Shown one piece after another: positions 41,910 to 51,990 of a stretch of DNA of 64,000 nt (positions are counted from its first letter, which is position 1; each line of letters starts with the position of its first letter). This stretch comes from an uncultured Lachnospiraceae bacterium. GTDB lineage: Bacteria > Bacillota > Clostridia > Lachnospirales > Lachnospiraceae. A program made the translations under genes and the position numbers. Where the stretch lies: assembly GCA_902493385.1 (NCBI GenBank), contig CABUPO010000005.1, forward strand, positions 1 through 64,000, in the 5' to 3' direction. The notes beneath the pieces were generated by a model. The model searched no databases. It saw nothing but the letters and a program-made list of their open reading frames with translations, and was not told where the DNA came from.

Positions 41910-43424
41910 ATGTCTAAAAATTTTGACAAGCTTAATGAATATCTGCAGAGAGCGGCAGCATATGTATCAGTGCTGAATCTTATAGATTACGACAGTCAGG
42001 TAAACGCGCCGGCAGCTTCAGATATGTATACATCAAAGGTGGCGGGCATTATTTCTAATGATTATCATGATATATTTACTAACGGAACGTTTAACACACT
42101 TCTCGATAAATGTAAAAAAGAAGCGGAAAACGGTAAGCTTACAGCTGTAGAAAGAGCAATTGTAAGGGAAGCGGTAAAAAAGAGGCGTGAGATTTCGGGA
42201 ATACCCTCCGCAGAGTACAGGGAGTTTTCGGAGCTTACTGCCAAATCGATTAATATATGGGCAAGAGCCAAAAAAAATGCCTCTTTTTCAGAATTTGCAC
42301 CACAGCTTAAGAAAATAGTTGATTATAAGAAAAAGTTTGCCGGATATACAAAGACAGACGAAAAATGCGGCTATGATGTGCTTTTGTCATCATTTGAACC
42401 TGAATTTATGTCCGAGCGGCTGGACGATGTATTTGCACAGATAAAGAATGCCGTAATACCGCTTGTTAAAACAGCGGTGAATAATCAGAAAAAGGATGAG
42501 ACGGATTATTCTTTTACAATCATAAAGTCAAAAAATGATATGGAAAAGCTTAAGGGCTTCTGCGGGTATCTTGCCGGATATCTTGGCTTTAATCAAAGAC
42601 GCGGAACAACAGGCGAGAGCGCGCATCCGTTTACTATTAATATTCATAACCATGATGTGAGAATGACTAATAATTATGAGACAAAGGATATATTGGATCC
42701 GATATTTTCAGTTATACATGAGACCGGACACGCATTGTACGAGCAGGGAATTGCGGACGTATTTACACTTACAGTCTGCGGTGAAGGCACTTCGATGGGA
42801 ATGCATGAGGGACAGTCAAGGTTTTTTGAAAATATGATAGGCAAAAGAAAAAGCTTTTGGGAACCGGTGTACCCAAGACTTGAAGAGGCTATGCAGGATA
42901 AGCTTTCCAACGTTTCGCTCGATATGTTTATGAGTGCAATGAACAGGGTTAATCCGGGACCGATAAGGACCGTTTCGGACGAATTAACATATCCTCTTCA
43001 TATAATTATCAGATATGAGCTTGAAAAAAAATTAATATCGGGTACAATGGATGTAGAAGAGCTTCCGGATGAATGGAATAAAAGGTATAAAAAGTATCTG
43101 GGCGTAGTACCGTCTAACGATGCGGAGGGCGTGCTACAGGATGTTCACTGGGCAGCGGGAGAATTTGGTTATTTTCCGTCATATCTGATAGGAAGCGCCG
43201 TTGCTGCACAGATATATTATCATCTTGAAAGCATAATGCCTGTTGACAGATATTTAAGAGAAGGCAATATATCTGAGATAAGGAGTTATCTTACCGAGAA
43301 TATTTACAGATATGGCAAATCTATCAGTACGGAGAAGCTTCTTAAGAAAATGACGGGGAACGAATTTGATGTAAGCCGCTATATAAAGTATCTTACCGAA
43401 AAATGGGGGAAAACTAATGAGTAA
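41910..43424 (+). CDS. M32-family metallocarboxypeptidase
   Basis: The 504-residue thermostable-carboxypeptidase-type enzyme has zinc motif HETGH (in IFSVIHETGHALYEQG) and the family segments GMHEGQSRFFENMIG and DELTYPLHIIIRYELEK. It removes C-terminal residues from peptides in the cytoplasm, fitting the upstream peptide transporter. Start ATG 41910 is chosen because AGGAG lies just upstream; the frame is open earlier, but without a ribosome site and through the preceding gene. It overlaps the next gene by 8 nt. Confidence 0.94.
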   Translation: MSKNFDKLNEYLQRAAAYVSVLNLIDYDSQVNAPAASDMYTSKVAGIISNDYHDIFTNGTFNTLLDKCKKEAENGKLTAVERAIVREAVKKRREISGIPSAEYREFSELTAKSINIWARAKKNASFSEFAPQLKKIVDYKKKFAGYTKTDEKCGYDVLLSSFEPEFMSERLDDVFAQIKNAVIPLVKTAVNNQKKDETDYSFTIIKSKNDMEKLKGFCGYLAGYLGFNQRRGTTGESAHPFTINIHNHDVRMTNNYETKDILDPIFSVIHETGHALYEQGIADVFTLTVCGEGTSMGMHEGQSRFFENMIGKRKSFWEPVYPRLEEAMQDKLSNVSLDMFMSAMNRVNPGPIRTVSDELTYPLHIIIRYELEKKLISGTMDVEELPDEWNKRYKKYLGVVPSNDAEGVLQDVHWAAGEFGYFPSYLIGSAVAAQIYYHLESIMPVDRYLREGNISEIRSYLTENIYRYGKSISTEKLLKKMTGNEFDVSRYIKYLTEKWGKTNE

Positions 43425-44262
43425 AGGTTATAAAAGAGTAATAGCTTGTTTGGGAATGGCCGGCGCATTTATCGCCGAATATGCAATTCAGATTGCGGTT
43501 ATGATTGTCGTAATGGTTTTCTTATCAATAACAGGATATGCCGATAATCTGTTGACGGCAATTCAGAAGCCTGATGTAAGCGGGATTGCAAGCGTATTGA
43601 TTGCTGTAATTTCCATAGCTTTTTTTGGCTTGGTATACTATCTGTTCAGAAAATATGGAATTATCGGAAAAGAAGTGCCGCAGGATATTATTCCTGCAAA
43701 AGGCGCTTATTATTTTGGGCTTGTTGTACTTGGAACAGCGGTACAGGCGTTTGGATACGGCGCGCTTAATTTTATCTGTATGTATGCTTCTGATACAGAG
43801 ATTGTCAGGCATTATAATGAGATAATGCAAAATCTTAATGTGTCTTTGTCGCCGTTTATTCTTTTGTATGCATGTGTTCTTGCGCCGATATCAGAAGAGA
43901 TTATATTCAGAGGAGTTACTCTTGATTTTGCAAGAACAGGATTCAGGACGGGAACAGCAGTGTTTTTGTCAGCAATCCTTTTCGGTATATTTCACATGAA
44001 CATAATTCAGGGGATATATGCGGCTGTATTTGGTATTATTCTCGGATACGTAAGGGTTAAAAGGAACAGTCTTGTAGATTCTGTAATTACACATATGACT
44101 ATTAATATAGCAGGAGTAAGTTTAGTACCTGTGGCCGCCGCGTTTTTGGCTATGCTTATAGGTAATGCCGGTTCATATGCAATGCTTGCCATTTTGGGCC
44201 TGATTGTAATCACCATGTGGTTTTTGCGTGATACCAGGACCCGCGAAGAAATGATGCTGTAA
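43417..44262 (+). CDS. CPBP-family intramembrane metalloprotease
   Basis: The 281-residue membrane protein has about eight helices and the CPBP (Abi/CAAX-protease) motifs: APISEEIIFRG with the paired Glu, the FGIFHMN helix with His, and a final VDSVITHMTINI block. Members cleave membrane peptides or prenylated proteins and some serve bacteriocin immunity. It is coupled to the M32 gene by an 8-nt overlap. The target is unknown. Confidence 0.88.
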   Translation: MSKGYKRVIACLGMAGAFIAEYAIQIAVMIVVMVFLSITGYADNLLTAIQKPDVSGIASVLIAVISIAFFGLVYYLFRKYGIIGKEVPQDIIPAKGAYYFGLVVLGTAVQAFGYGALNFICMYASDTEIVRHYNEIMQNLNVSLSPFILLYACVLAPISEEIIFRGVTLDFARTGFRTGTAVFLSAILFGIFHMNIIQGIYAAVFGIILGYVRVKRNSLVDSVITHMTINIAGVSLVPVAAAFLAMLIGNAGSYAMLAILGLIVITMWFLRDTRTREEMML

Positions 44263-44277
44263 ATATATAAAAGAAAC

Positions 44278-44310
44278 AGACCGGTACATATAAATATACC
44301 GGTCTTAGTT
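44278..44310. terminator. terminator between the CPBP protease and the cold-shock gene
   Basis: Stem AGACCGGTA/TACCGGTCT (44278-44286, 44297-44305). On the minus strand it is followed by GTTTCTTTT, a good tail for the cold-shock gene; on the plus strand the tail is weaker. Confidence 0.65.
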
Positions 44311-44404
44311 ACGTGTGTTACAACCACAAAATACATTATTACATTTAACTTTTATTGTCTAGTATGAATCTATACAAAAAAATTAAAATGGATTCATGCG
44401 GGGA

Positions 44405-44602
44405 TTATAACTTAACTACGTTTGCTGCCTGAGGTCCCTTTTCTCCGTTAATAACTTCGAATTCAACCTTGTCGCCTTCGTCTAATACTTTGAAGCCGTC
44501 CATCTGTAAAGCTGAAAAATGTACGAATACGTCATTTCCTTCTTCATCAGAGATGAAACCAAAGCCCTTTTTCGCATTAAACCATTTTACTGTTCCAATC
44601 AT
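44405..44602 (-). CDS. cold-shock protein (CspA family)
   Basis: The 65-residue single cold-shock domain has RNP1 KGFGFI and RNP2 VFVHFSAL. It binds single-stranded RNA/DNA as a chaperone. AGGAGG precedes the ATG. Its promoter (TTGACA/TAAAGT) gives a leader of only about 40 nt, shorter than the long structured leaders of cold-inducible enteric cspA, so it may be made constitutively. Confidence 0.96.
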   Translation of the reverse strand: MIGTVKWFNAKKGFGFISDEEGNDVFVHFSALQMDGFKVLDEGDKVEFEVINGEKGPQAANVVKL

Positions 44603-44649
44603 TGATATTGCCTCCTATGATACTTAAAAAATTATAATATAACGATTTG

Positions 44650-44678
44650 ACTTTAGCACACAAAACTACTATTGTCAA
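44650..44678 (-). promoter_or_regulatory. promoter of the cold-shock gene
   Basis: On the minus strand TTGACA (44678-44673), 17 nt and TAAAGT (44655-44650). Confidence 0.7.
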
Positions 44679-44766
44679 ACACTTTTTCATTATTTTATCT
44701 TGTAATTTTTCAAAATTACATATACTATATGTATTGACATTACTAATGTGGTGAAAGGAGAAGTTT

Positions 44767-47679
44767 ATGACCGGTTTTTCAGAAGCTTATGAACTTATAG
44801 CAAAGGATGAATTGGAAGATATAGGAAGTATAGGATATCTCTATAGACATAAAAAGAGTGGCGCAAGAATAGCAATAATATCCAATGATGATGAAAATAA
44901 AGTATTCTCAGTAGGGTTTCGCACGCCTCCGGCAGATTCTACCGGAGTCGCACATATTATTGAGCATTCGGTATTATGCGGTTCAGAAAAGTACCCGGTA
45001 AAGGACCCTTTTATAGAATTGGTAAAGGGCTCTCTTAATACGTTTCTTAACGCAATGACTTATCCGGATAAGACGGTTTATCCTGTCGCAAGCTGTAATG
45101 ATGCAGATTTTGCCAATCTTATGAGCGTATATATGGATGCTGTATTTTTTCCTGATATTTATAATAAAAAAGAGATATTTTTACAGGAAGGCTGGCACTA
45201 TGAATTAGAGGACAGGGACGCTCCTCTGACAATTAACGGAGTTGTATATAATGAAATGCGCGGAGTATTTTCGTCTCCTGACCAGCTTCTTAGCAGATTT
45301 GTACAGCGTGCGTTATTTCCTGACACGCCGTATGGAAATGAATCGGGCGGAGAGCCGTCTGATATACCTAAGCTTACTTATGAACAATTTCTTGATTTTC
45401 ACAGGAAATATTATCATCCGTCTAACAGCTATATCTATATGTATGGTGATATGGATATTACGGAGCGTCTTATGTGGATGGATGCGGAATATCTGAGCAG
45501 ATTTGACAAGATAAGCGTAGATTCGTCAATACCGCTCCAAAAGCCGTTTTCCGAAGTAAGATACTTTACAGATTATTATTCGTCGCAGAATGATGAAGAA
45601 AAAGCATATCTTAGCTATAACTGTGTAGTCGATACGTCGCTTAACGACATGCACCAGGCTGCTTTTCAGGTTCTTTCATATGCCCTTGTGCAGGTGCCGG
45701 GAGCTCCGGTTAAGCAGGCGCTTCTTGACGCCGGGATAGGCGAGGAAATAAGCTGTACGTTTGACGGCGAGATATATCAGCCGGTATTCAGTATAGTTGC
45801 AAAAGAGGCAGATGAAAACAGAGCGGAGGATTTTGTTAAGATTATCAGAAAAGAGCTTGAAAGAATAGTCTTAGAAGGAATAGATAAAGATTCTCTTAAG
45901 GCGGCTCTTTCAGCATATGAGTTCCGTTACAGAGAAGCAGATTTCGGAAGATATCCTAAAGGACTTATGTATGGCCTGTCCTGTATGCAGAGCTGGTTAT
46001 ATGATGAAAGTAAACCGTTTTCAGCCGTATTGCTGAACGATATATATGCTGAACTTAACAGACTCGTTCAGACTGATTATTTTGAAAAGCTTATAAAAGA
46101 GTATCTTCTTGATAATACACATATGGCTATGGTTAATGTATTTCCAAAAAAAGGTCTCAGTAAAATGCTTGATGATAAGCTTGCAAAGGAGCTTTGTCAG
46201 TATAAAAAAACCTTGTCAGATGAAGAACTTAATAATATAGAGAAGGTGACGAAGCATCTGCATGAGTATCAGGAAGCCCCTGAAAGCCCTGAAGCGCTTA
46301 AAACGATTCCTATGCTTACAATAGAAGATATAGATAAAAAATCGCCTGAAATACCGCTTGATTTAAGAGAAGAGAACGGTATGCCCGTACTGTATCATGA
46401 TATACGGACTAATGGAATCGCATATGTTATAATGTCGTTTGATGTTAAAGAGTATAAGGAATATATTCAATATATTAACCTTCTTACTTATATACTTACG
46501 TATGTGGATACTGCCGGACATGAATACCTTGCTTTGTCAAATATAATTAACCTTAAGACAGGAGGGCTTACATTTAATCTGAACGTCCTGCCTAAGAAGC
46601 ATGAAGATTATGATATAAGGTGTGAGATTTGTTTTTCGGCGTTATATTCTAAGCTGTCAGATACATTTGAGCTGCTTTCTGAGATTGTAGGTTCATCGGT
46701 TATTGATAATAAGAAGAGGCTTAAGGAGATAATACAGGAAGCAAAAGCTGATATAAAGAGCGGGCTTGAGGCTAATGGCAATGCTACAACGGTAGAACGC
46801 GGACTTTCTTATATTTCGGATGGAAGCTATTATCAGGCGCAGATAAGCTCTGTAGGCTTCTACAGGTTTCTTGACGATATGTACAAAAAATATGACGAGT
46901 GCTCGGACAGGCTTATAGATATACTTTCGGGTCTTATGAAGCTTATATTTAACAGAGATAAGCTTTTGATAAATATAACGTCTGAAGAAGAAGGTTATTC
47001 TTTAATAAGTAAAGAGCTTTCGCGTTGTGAAGTGTTTAATAATAACGATAAGAATATTATGCTTCCTGAAATTATATCTGCTGTGTCAAAAGAGTTTGGC
47101 AGGCATAATGAAGGATTTAAGACGTCGGGAAAAGTACAGTATGTTGCACGCGTTGGTAATTTCAGAAAGCATGGTTATGAGTATACCGGAAGCCTTCAGG
47201 TGTTAAAAACGATACTAAGCTATGATTATCTGTGGATTAAGATAAGGCTTCAGGGCGGCGCGTACGGAACCATGTGCGGATTTGTACGAAACGGAAATTC
47301 GTATTTTGTTTCATACAGGGACCCTAATCTGAGCGAAACTAACGATGTGTATAACAATATTCCTGAATATATTGAAGAATTTGATGCGGACATACATGAA
47401 ATGACAAAATATATTATAGGTACAATGAGTATTCTTGATGCGCCGATGACTCCGAGAATTAAGGGAAGAGTTTCTTACACAAGATATCTTTCCGGGGTAA
47501 GTTATGAGGATATGCAGAAAGAAAGAGATGAAATATTGTCTTCAGACGCCAAAGGCATAAGAAAGCTTTCTGAATATATTAAGGCTGTCCTTTCAGATGA
47601 ATGCATATGTGTAGTAGGCGGAGCTGACAAGATAGAACAGTGCAGCAGTTTGTTTAATGATATAGAGGATTTGATATGA
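44767..47679 (+). CDS. M16C presequence-protease-like metallopeptidase
   Basis: The 970-residue enzyme has the inverted zinc motif HIIEH (63-67) followed by VLCGSEKYPVKDPF and SLNTFLNAMTYPDKTVYPVAS, characteristic of M16C (PreP/Hyp) proteases. Two M16 halves are joined by a helical linker near 500. It degrades short peptides in the cytoplasm. It begins with AAAGGAGAAG and overlaps the start of era by 4 nt. Confidence 0.94.
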   Translation: MTGFSEAYELIAKDELEDIGSIGYLYRHKKSGARIAIISNDDENKVFSVGFRTPPADSTGVAHIIEHSVLCGSEKYPVKDPFIELVKGSLNTFLNAMTYPDKTVYPVASCNDADFANLMSVYMDAVFFPDIYNKKEIFLQEGWHYELEDRDAPLTINGVVYNEMRGVFSSPDQLLSRFVQRALFPDTPYGNESGGEPSDIPKLTYEQFLDFHRKYYHPSNSYIYMYGDMDITERLMWMDAEYLSRFDKISVDSSIPLQKPFSEVRYFTDYYSSQNDEEKAYLSYNCVVDTSLNDMHQAAFQVLSYALVQVPGAPVKQALLDAGIGEEISCTFDGEIYQPVFSIVAKEADENRAEDFVKIIRKELERIVLEGIDKDSLKAALSAYEFRYREADFGRYPKGLMYGLSCMQSWLYDESKPFSAVLLNDIYAELNRLVQTDYFEKLIKEYLLDNTHMAMVNVFPKKGLSKMLDDKLAKELCQYKKTLSDEELNNIEKVTKHLHEYQEAPESPEALKTIPMLTIEDIDKKSPEIPLDLREENGMPVLYHDIRTNGIAYVIMSFDVKEYKEYIQYINLLTYILTYVDTAGHEYLALSNIINLKTGGLTFNLNVLPKKHEDYDIRCEICFSALYSKLSDTFELLSEIVGSSVIDNKKRLKEIIQEAKADIKSGLEANGNATTVERGLSYISDGSYYQAQISSVGFYRFLDDMYKKYDECSDRLIDILSGLMKLIFNRDKLLINITSEEEGYSLISKELSRCEVFNNNDKNIMLPEIISAVSKEFGRHNEGFKTSGKVQYVARVGNFRKHGYEYTGSLQVLKTILSYDYLWIKIRLQGGAYGTMCGFVRNGNSYFVSYRDPNLSETNDVYNNIPEYIEEFDADIHEMTKYIIGTMSILDAPMTPRIKGRVSYTRYLSGVSYEDMQKERDEILSSDAKGIRKLSEYIKAVLSDECICVVGGADKIEQCSSLFNDIEDLI

Positions 47680-48587
47680 TGAATAAAAATTTTAAATCAG
47701 GATTTGTGGCACTTATAGGAAGGCCTAACGTGGGTAAATCCACACTTATGAACAGGCTTATAGGACAGAAGATTGCGATTACATCAAGCAAGCCGCAGAC
47801 AACGAGAAACAGAATTCAGACAGTATACACCGGGGATATGGGGCAGATTATTTTCCTTGACACTCCGGGTATACATAAGGCTAAGAATAAGCTTGGAGAA
47901 TACATGGTAAATGTTGCTGAAAATACTTTAAAAGATGTAGACGTGATTTTGTGGCTGGTGGAAGCGTCGGATTATATAGGGGCGGGCGAAAGGCATATTG
48001 CAGAAGTGCTGAACAATATTGATACGCCTGTTATTCTTGTAATCAATAAGATTGATAAAGTCAAAAAGGAAGAGATTCTTACATTTATTGACGCGTATAA
48101 GGATATTCATGATTTTGCCGAAATAATTCCGTTGTCGGCGCTTAAGGGCGAGAATACAGAGACGCTGATACCGGAGATTTTCAGATATCTCGGCGAAGGC
48201 CCGATGTATTATGATGAAGATACAATTACAGACCAGCCTGAAAGGCAGATTACTGCTGAAATTATAAGGGAAAAGGCGCTGAGAAACCTTAATGATGAGA
48301 TTCCGCACGGAATTGCAGTTGCGATAGATATAATGAAAGAGCGCAAAAATACGCGTTTAATGGATATAGAAGCTACAATTATATGCGAGAGAAATTCTCA
48401 TAAAGGAATTATTATCGGAAAAAATGGCAGCATGCTTAAAACAATCGGCTCAGAGGCCAGAAAAGATATAGAGACTATGCTTGGGATTAAAGTTAATCTT
48501 AAGCTGTGGGTCAAGGTGAAAAAGGATTGGCGCGACAGTGATTTCCTTTTGAATAATTTTGGATATAATAATTTTAATGAAAACTGA
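47676..48587 (+). CDS. era: GTPase Era
   Basis: Era assists assembly of the 30S ribosomal subunit. The GTPase domain (1-175) has GRPNVGKS, the effector region SKPQTTRN, DTPGIHKAK and NKIDKVKK. The C-terminal KH domain (about 200-290) has IIIGKNGSMLKTIGSEARKDIE, which binds the 3' end of 16S rRNA. Length 303 is standard. It is followed by a yqzL-like gene and recO, the usual Firmicutes order. Confidence 0.97.
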   Translation: MMNKNFKSGFVALIGRPNVGKSTLMNRLIGQKIAITSSKPQTTRNRIQTVYTGDMGQIIFLDTPGIHKAKNKLGEYMVNVAENTLKDVDVILWLVEASDYIGAGERHIAEVLNNIDTPVILVINKIDKVKKEEILTFIDAYKDIHDFAEIIPLSALKGENTETLIPEIFRYLGEGPMYYDEDTITDQPERQITAEIIREKALRNLNDEIPHGIAVAIDIMKERKNTRLMDIEATIICERNSHKGIIIGKNGSMLKTIGSEARKDIETMLGIKVNLKLWVKVKKDWRDSDFLLNNFGYNNFNEN

Positions 48588-48664
48588 ATATGAACATATA
48601 CATACGGAAATCCTATTACTGAGGGCAGGATATGTGCCTAACATAGTAAAGGGAGATATGTATA

Positions 48665-48838
48665 ATGGGAAACGATGCATTTTGGAAGAGATTTGAACGT
48701 ACAGGCAAAATTACTGATTATCTGGAATATGCCTGCACGACAGAAGAATCATACTCCGGCGCGGTAATAGGCGATATAATAGAAGACAGACCTTCTGTAA
48801 TTCTTCCGGGTTATGATGAACGTATTCAGATATATTAA
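48665..48838 (+). CDS. YqzL-like small protein
   Basis: The 57-residue protein starts MGNDAFWKRFERTGKITDYLEY, matching the YqzL pattern (W-x2-F-x3-G-x-I-x-x-Y). YqzL-type genes lie between era and recO in many Firmicutes, as here. GGGAG lies 9 nt upstream. The C-terminal half differs from the Bacillus protein. Role unknown. Confidence 0.75.
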   Translation: MGNDAFWKRFERTGKITDYLEYACTTEESYSGAVIGDIIEDRPSVILPGYDERIQIY

Positions 48839-48865
48839 GTTTTGAAATGAGGGGTTCTTTCATTT

Positions 48866-49630
48866 ATGGCACCACAGTCTTTTACGGGTATGGTTATTTC
48901 ATCGCAGAATATTGGCGAAACCGATAGAAGAATAGTGTTACTCACCAGAGAAAAGGGCAAGATATCTGCATTTGCAAGAGGGGCGGTTAAGCCAAGGAAT
49001 CCTCTTGTATCAGCTACCCAGCCTTTTACCTTTGGTGAGTTTTTTGTATATCCTGGAAAAACATCATATACTGTCACTGCTGCAGAAGTTTCCCGTCATT
49101 TTGATTTTGCGCGAAAAGACCTTGATTCATATTATCATGCCTCATATCTATGTGAGCTTGCGGATTATTATACGAGAGAAAATCTTGACGCCGAGGATAT
49201 ACTGCTTCTTTTGTACCAGTCCTTTCGTGCAATTGAAAGCGATGCTATTGACAATAATCTTATAAGATACATATATGAGTGGAGAATGTTTCTTATTAAC
49301 GGCGAGGCGCCAAATGTATTTTCATGCGGTGTATGCGGTAAAAAATGTGGGAATAAGGACTATTATTTTTCGCAGAGGCGCCATTCGGTAATATGCGCAG
49401 ACTGCATAAGCGAGGTAAAAGACGGAGTAAAATTATATCCTTCCGCACTTTATGCTCTTCAGTTCATATTTTCCACGCCGCTAAAAAAATTATATACATT
49501 CAAGGTGTCTGACAGCGTACTGGCACAGATAAAGGAGATAACTGATAATTATATAAAGCACAACAGAAACTATACATTTAATTCGCTTTGGTTTATTGAA
49601 AATACCCTTGAAAAACCTGTACACAAATAG
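48866..49630 (+). CDS. recO: DNA repair protein RecO
   Basis: RecO loads RecA on gapped DNA with RecR. The N-terminal OB fold is recognisable in GMVISSQNIGETDRRIVLLTREKGKISAFARGA, and the zinc knuckle CGVCGKKC ... CADC lies near 150-176. Length 254 is normal. A GAGGGG site precedes the start at somewhat long spacing. It is downstream of era and upstream of glyS. Confidence 0.95.
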   Translation: MAPQSFTGMVISSQNIGETDRRIVLLTREKGKISAFARGAVKPRNPLVSATQPFTFGEFFVYPGKTSYTVTAAEVSRHFDFARKDLDSYYHASYLCELADYYTRENLDAEDILLLLYQSFRAIESDAIDNNLIRYIYEWRMFLINGEAPNVFSCGVCGKKCGNKDYYFSQRRHSVICADCISEVKDGVKLYPSALYALQFIFSTPLKKLYTFKVSDSVLAQIKEITDNYIKHNRNYTFNSLWFIENTLEKPVHK

Positions 49631-49673
49631 TATCATATAGCATAAATGAGGTAAAGAAAGGATAACGAATAAA

Positions 49674-51062
49674 ATGGAAAAGACGATGGATAAGATTGTT
49701 GCTCTGTCAAAAGCAAGGGGATTCATATATCCGGGTTCAGAGATATATGGCGGTCTTGCCAACACATGGGATTACGGTAATCTTGGTGTTGAGCTTAAGA
49801 ATAATGTAAAAAATGCATGGTGGAGCAAGTTTATACGTGAGAATCCTTACAATGTAGGAGTTGACTGTGCTATTCTTATGAATCCGCAGACATGGGTTGC
49901 CTCCGGCCATCTTGGCGGATTTTCAGACCCTCTTATGGATTGCAGGGAGTGCCGTGAGAGATTCCGTGCAGACCAGCTGATAGAAGGATATATGAAAGAT
50001 AACGGAATTACTCAGGAAGGGGCTGTAGACGCATGGTCGCATGAAGAGATGAAAAAGTACATAGATGATAACAATATTGTGTGTCCGTCATGCGGAAAAC
50101 ATAATTTTACAGATATAAGGGAATTTAATCTTATGTTCAAGACATTTCAGGGAGTTACCGAGGATGCTAAGAACACTGTATATCTTCGCCCTGAGACTGC
50201 ACAGGGTATATTTGTTAATTTTAAAAATGTACAGAGGACATCAAGAAAGAAAATTCCGTTTGGAATAGGTCAGATTGGCAAATCGTTCAGAAATGAGATT
50301 ACACCGGGCAACTTTACTTTCAGAACAAGAGAATTTGAGCAGATGGAGCTTGAGTTCTTCTGTGAGCCGGGAACAGACCTTGAGTGGTTTGCATACTGGA
50401 AGCAGTTCTGCATTGACTGGCTTAAAAATCTTGGAATAAAAGATGATGAGATGCGTTATCGTGACCATGATAAGGAAGAGCTTTCATTCTATAGCAATGC
50501 AACAACTGATATAGAATTCTTATTCCCGTTTGGCTGGGGTGAATTGTGGGGTATTGCAGACAGAACCGATTATGACCTTACACAGCATCAGAATGTTTCA
50601 AAGGTAGATATGAGCTATTTTGATGATGATAAGAAAGAAAAATATATTCCATATGTTATTGAACCGTCTCTTGGAGCTGACCGTGTAACGCTTGCATTCC
50701 TTTGCAGCGCATATGACGAAGAAGAAATCGGTGAAGGCGACGTACGTACTGTACTTCATTTCCATCCTGCAATCGCGCCTGTAAAGGTCGGCGTGCTTCC
50801 TCTGTCAAAGAAGCTTTCGGAGCCTGCGGCTAAGATATATGAAGAGCTTTCTAAAAAATGGAACTGCGAATTTGACGACAGAGGCAATATTGGAAAACGT
50901 TACCGCAGACAGGACGAGATAGGAACGCCGTTCTGCGTAACATACGATTTTGATTCAGAAGAAGACGGATGCGTTACAGTACGAGACCGTGATACAATGG
51001 AACAGGAACGTATTAAGATAAGCGCGCTTTCAGATTATATTGAGAAGAAGATGGCCTTTTAA
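49674..51062 (+). CDS. glyS: glycyl-tRNA synthetase, dimeric type
   Basis: The 462-residue class II enzyme charges tRNA-Gly. Motif 2 is seen as FRNEITPGNFTFRTREFEQME and motif 3 as EPSLGADRVTLAFLCSAY. A Cys-containing insertion (CRECRERF, CPSCGKHN) lies at about 90-145. This is the alpha2, eukaryote-like form rather than the alpha2-beta2 one. No T-box leader is visible in the 43-nt gap after recO, so it may be cotranscribed with recO. Confidence 0.97.
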   Translation: MEKTMDKIVALSKARGFIYPGSEIYGGLANTWDYGNLGVELKNNVKNAWWSKFIRENPYNVGVDCAILMNPQTWVASGHLGGFSDPLMDCRECRERFRADQLIEGYMKDNGITQEGAVDAWSHEEMKKYIDDNNIVCPSCGKHNFTDIREFNLMFKTFQGVTEDAKNTVYLRPETAQGIFVNFKNVQRTSRKKIPFGIGQIGKSFRNEITPGNFTFRTREFEQMELEFFCEPGTDLEWFAYWKQFCIDWLKNLGIKDDEMRYRDHDKEELSFYSNATTDIEFLFPFGWGELWGIADRTDYDLTQHQNVSKVDMSYFDDDKKEKYIPYVIEPSLGADRVTLAFLCSAYDEEEIGEGDVRTVLHFHPAIAPVKVGVLPLSKKLSEPAAKIYEELSKKWNCEFDDRGNIGKRYRRQDEIGTPFCVTYDFDSEEDGCVTVRDRDTMEQERIKISALSDYIEKKMAF

Positions 51063-51064
51063 TA

Positions 51065-51964
51065 ATGAAAAAATATGCGCCGTTTTTTGTTCTTTGTGCG
51101 GGAATACTTTGGGGAACAATCGGAATATATGTAAAAAAACTTAATAATACAGGCCTTAATTCTATGGATATTGTCGCAATCCGCGCGGCGCTTACGGCAT
51201 TTGCACTGTTTTTGTGCCTTTTAATATATAAAAGGCAGCTTCTTGTAATACGCATCCGTGATATATGGTGCTTTGTCGGAACCGGGGTGTTCAGTATTGT
51301 ATTTTTTAATTACTGCTATTTTCGCGCAATGACGCTTATTCCGTTATCAATAGCAGCGATTCTTCTGTATACGGCGCCCGCGTTTGTGCTTCTGATGTCG
51401 GCTGTATTATTTAAGGAAAAGATAACGAAAAGAAAAATGGCGGCGCTTATATTGACCATGCTTGGATGTGCGCTTGCTTCCGGTATTACCGGAAGTACAG
51501 GCTCTGTAAGCTTTATCGGAATTGTGTACGGGCTTGGAGCAGGACTTGGATATGCGCTTTATTCCATATTTGGACGATACGCAATAAATCGCGGATACAG
51601 CAGTATGACTATCTCCTTTTATACGTTTCTGTGCGCGGCGGCAGCGTCGGTTCCATTTGCAGATGCAGGAAAAATTATCTCTATTGGCGTAAATGATTAT
51701 AAAATGCTTGGCTTTTATATAATATTTGCAATAATGAGTACGGTGCTTCCATATATACTGTATACGTCGGGACTTTTGGGCATGGAGAACAGCAAAGCGT
51801 CCGTTATAGCGTCGATTGAGCCGGTGGCTGCGGCTGTTATAGGGTTTTTGGTGTTTAAAGAGGCTTTAAGTGCACAGCAGATTATTGGTGTTGCTTTGGT
51901 AATCGGAGCTATAGCGTTTGCAAATATGCATAAGAATAGTACCATGCGGCGGTTTTCAGATTAA
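51065..51964 (+). CDS. EamA-family (DMT) transporter
   Basis: The 299-residue protein has ten hydrophobic helices formed by two EamA repeats (about 1-138 and 148-292), each starting with a GxxxG-rich segment (AGILWGTIGIYVKKL in the first). Members export amino acids or other metabolites. It starts 2 nt after the glyS stop codon and so is probably coupled, but no substrate link is shown. Confidence 0.92.
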   Translation: MKKYAPFFVLCAGILWGTIGIYVKKLNNTGLNSMDIVAIRAALTAFALFLCLLIYKRQLLVIRIRDIWCFVGTGVFSIVFFNYCYFRAMTLIPLSIAAILLYTAPAFVLLMSAVLFKEKITKRKMAALILTMLGCALASGITGSTGSVSFIGIVYGLGAGLGYALYSIFGRYAINRGYSSMTISFYTFLCAAAASVPFADAGKIISIGVNDYKMLGFYIIFAIMSTVLPYILYTSGLLGMENSKASVIASIEPVAAAVIGFLVFKEALSAQQIIGVALVIGAIAFANMHKNSTMRRFSD

Positions 51965-51990
51965 TATATAAATAAATGAGGAGTTTGGCT

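Noticed and set aside
44603..44766. Long cold-sensing 5' leader of the cold-shock gene
   Set aside because: The best promoter (44650-44678) gives a leader of only about 40 nt, too short for the structured thermosensor known from enteric cspA.
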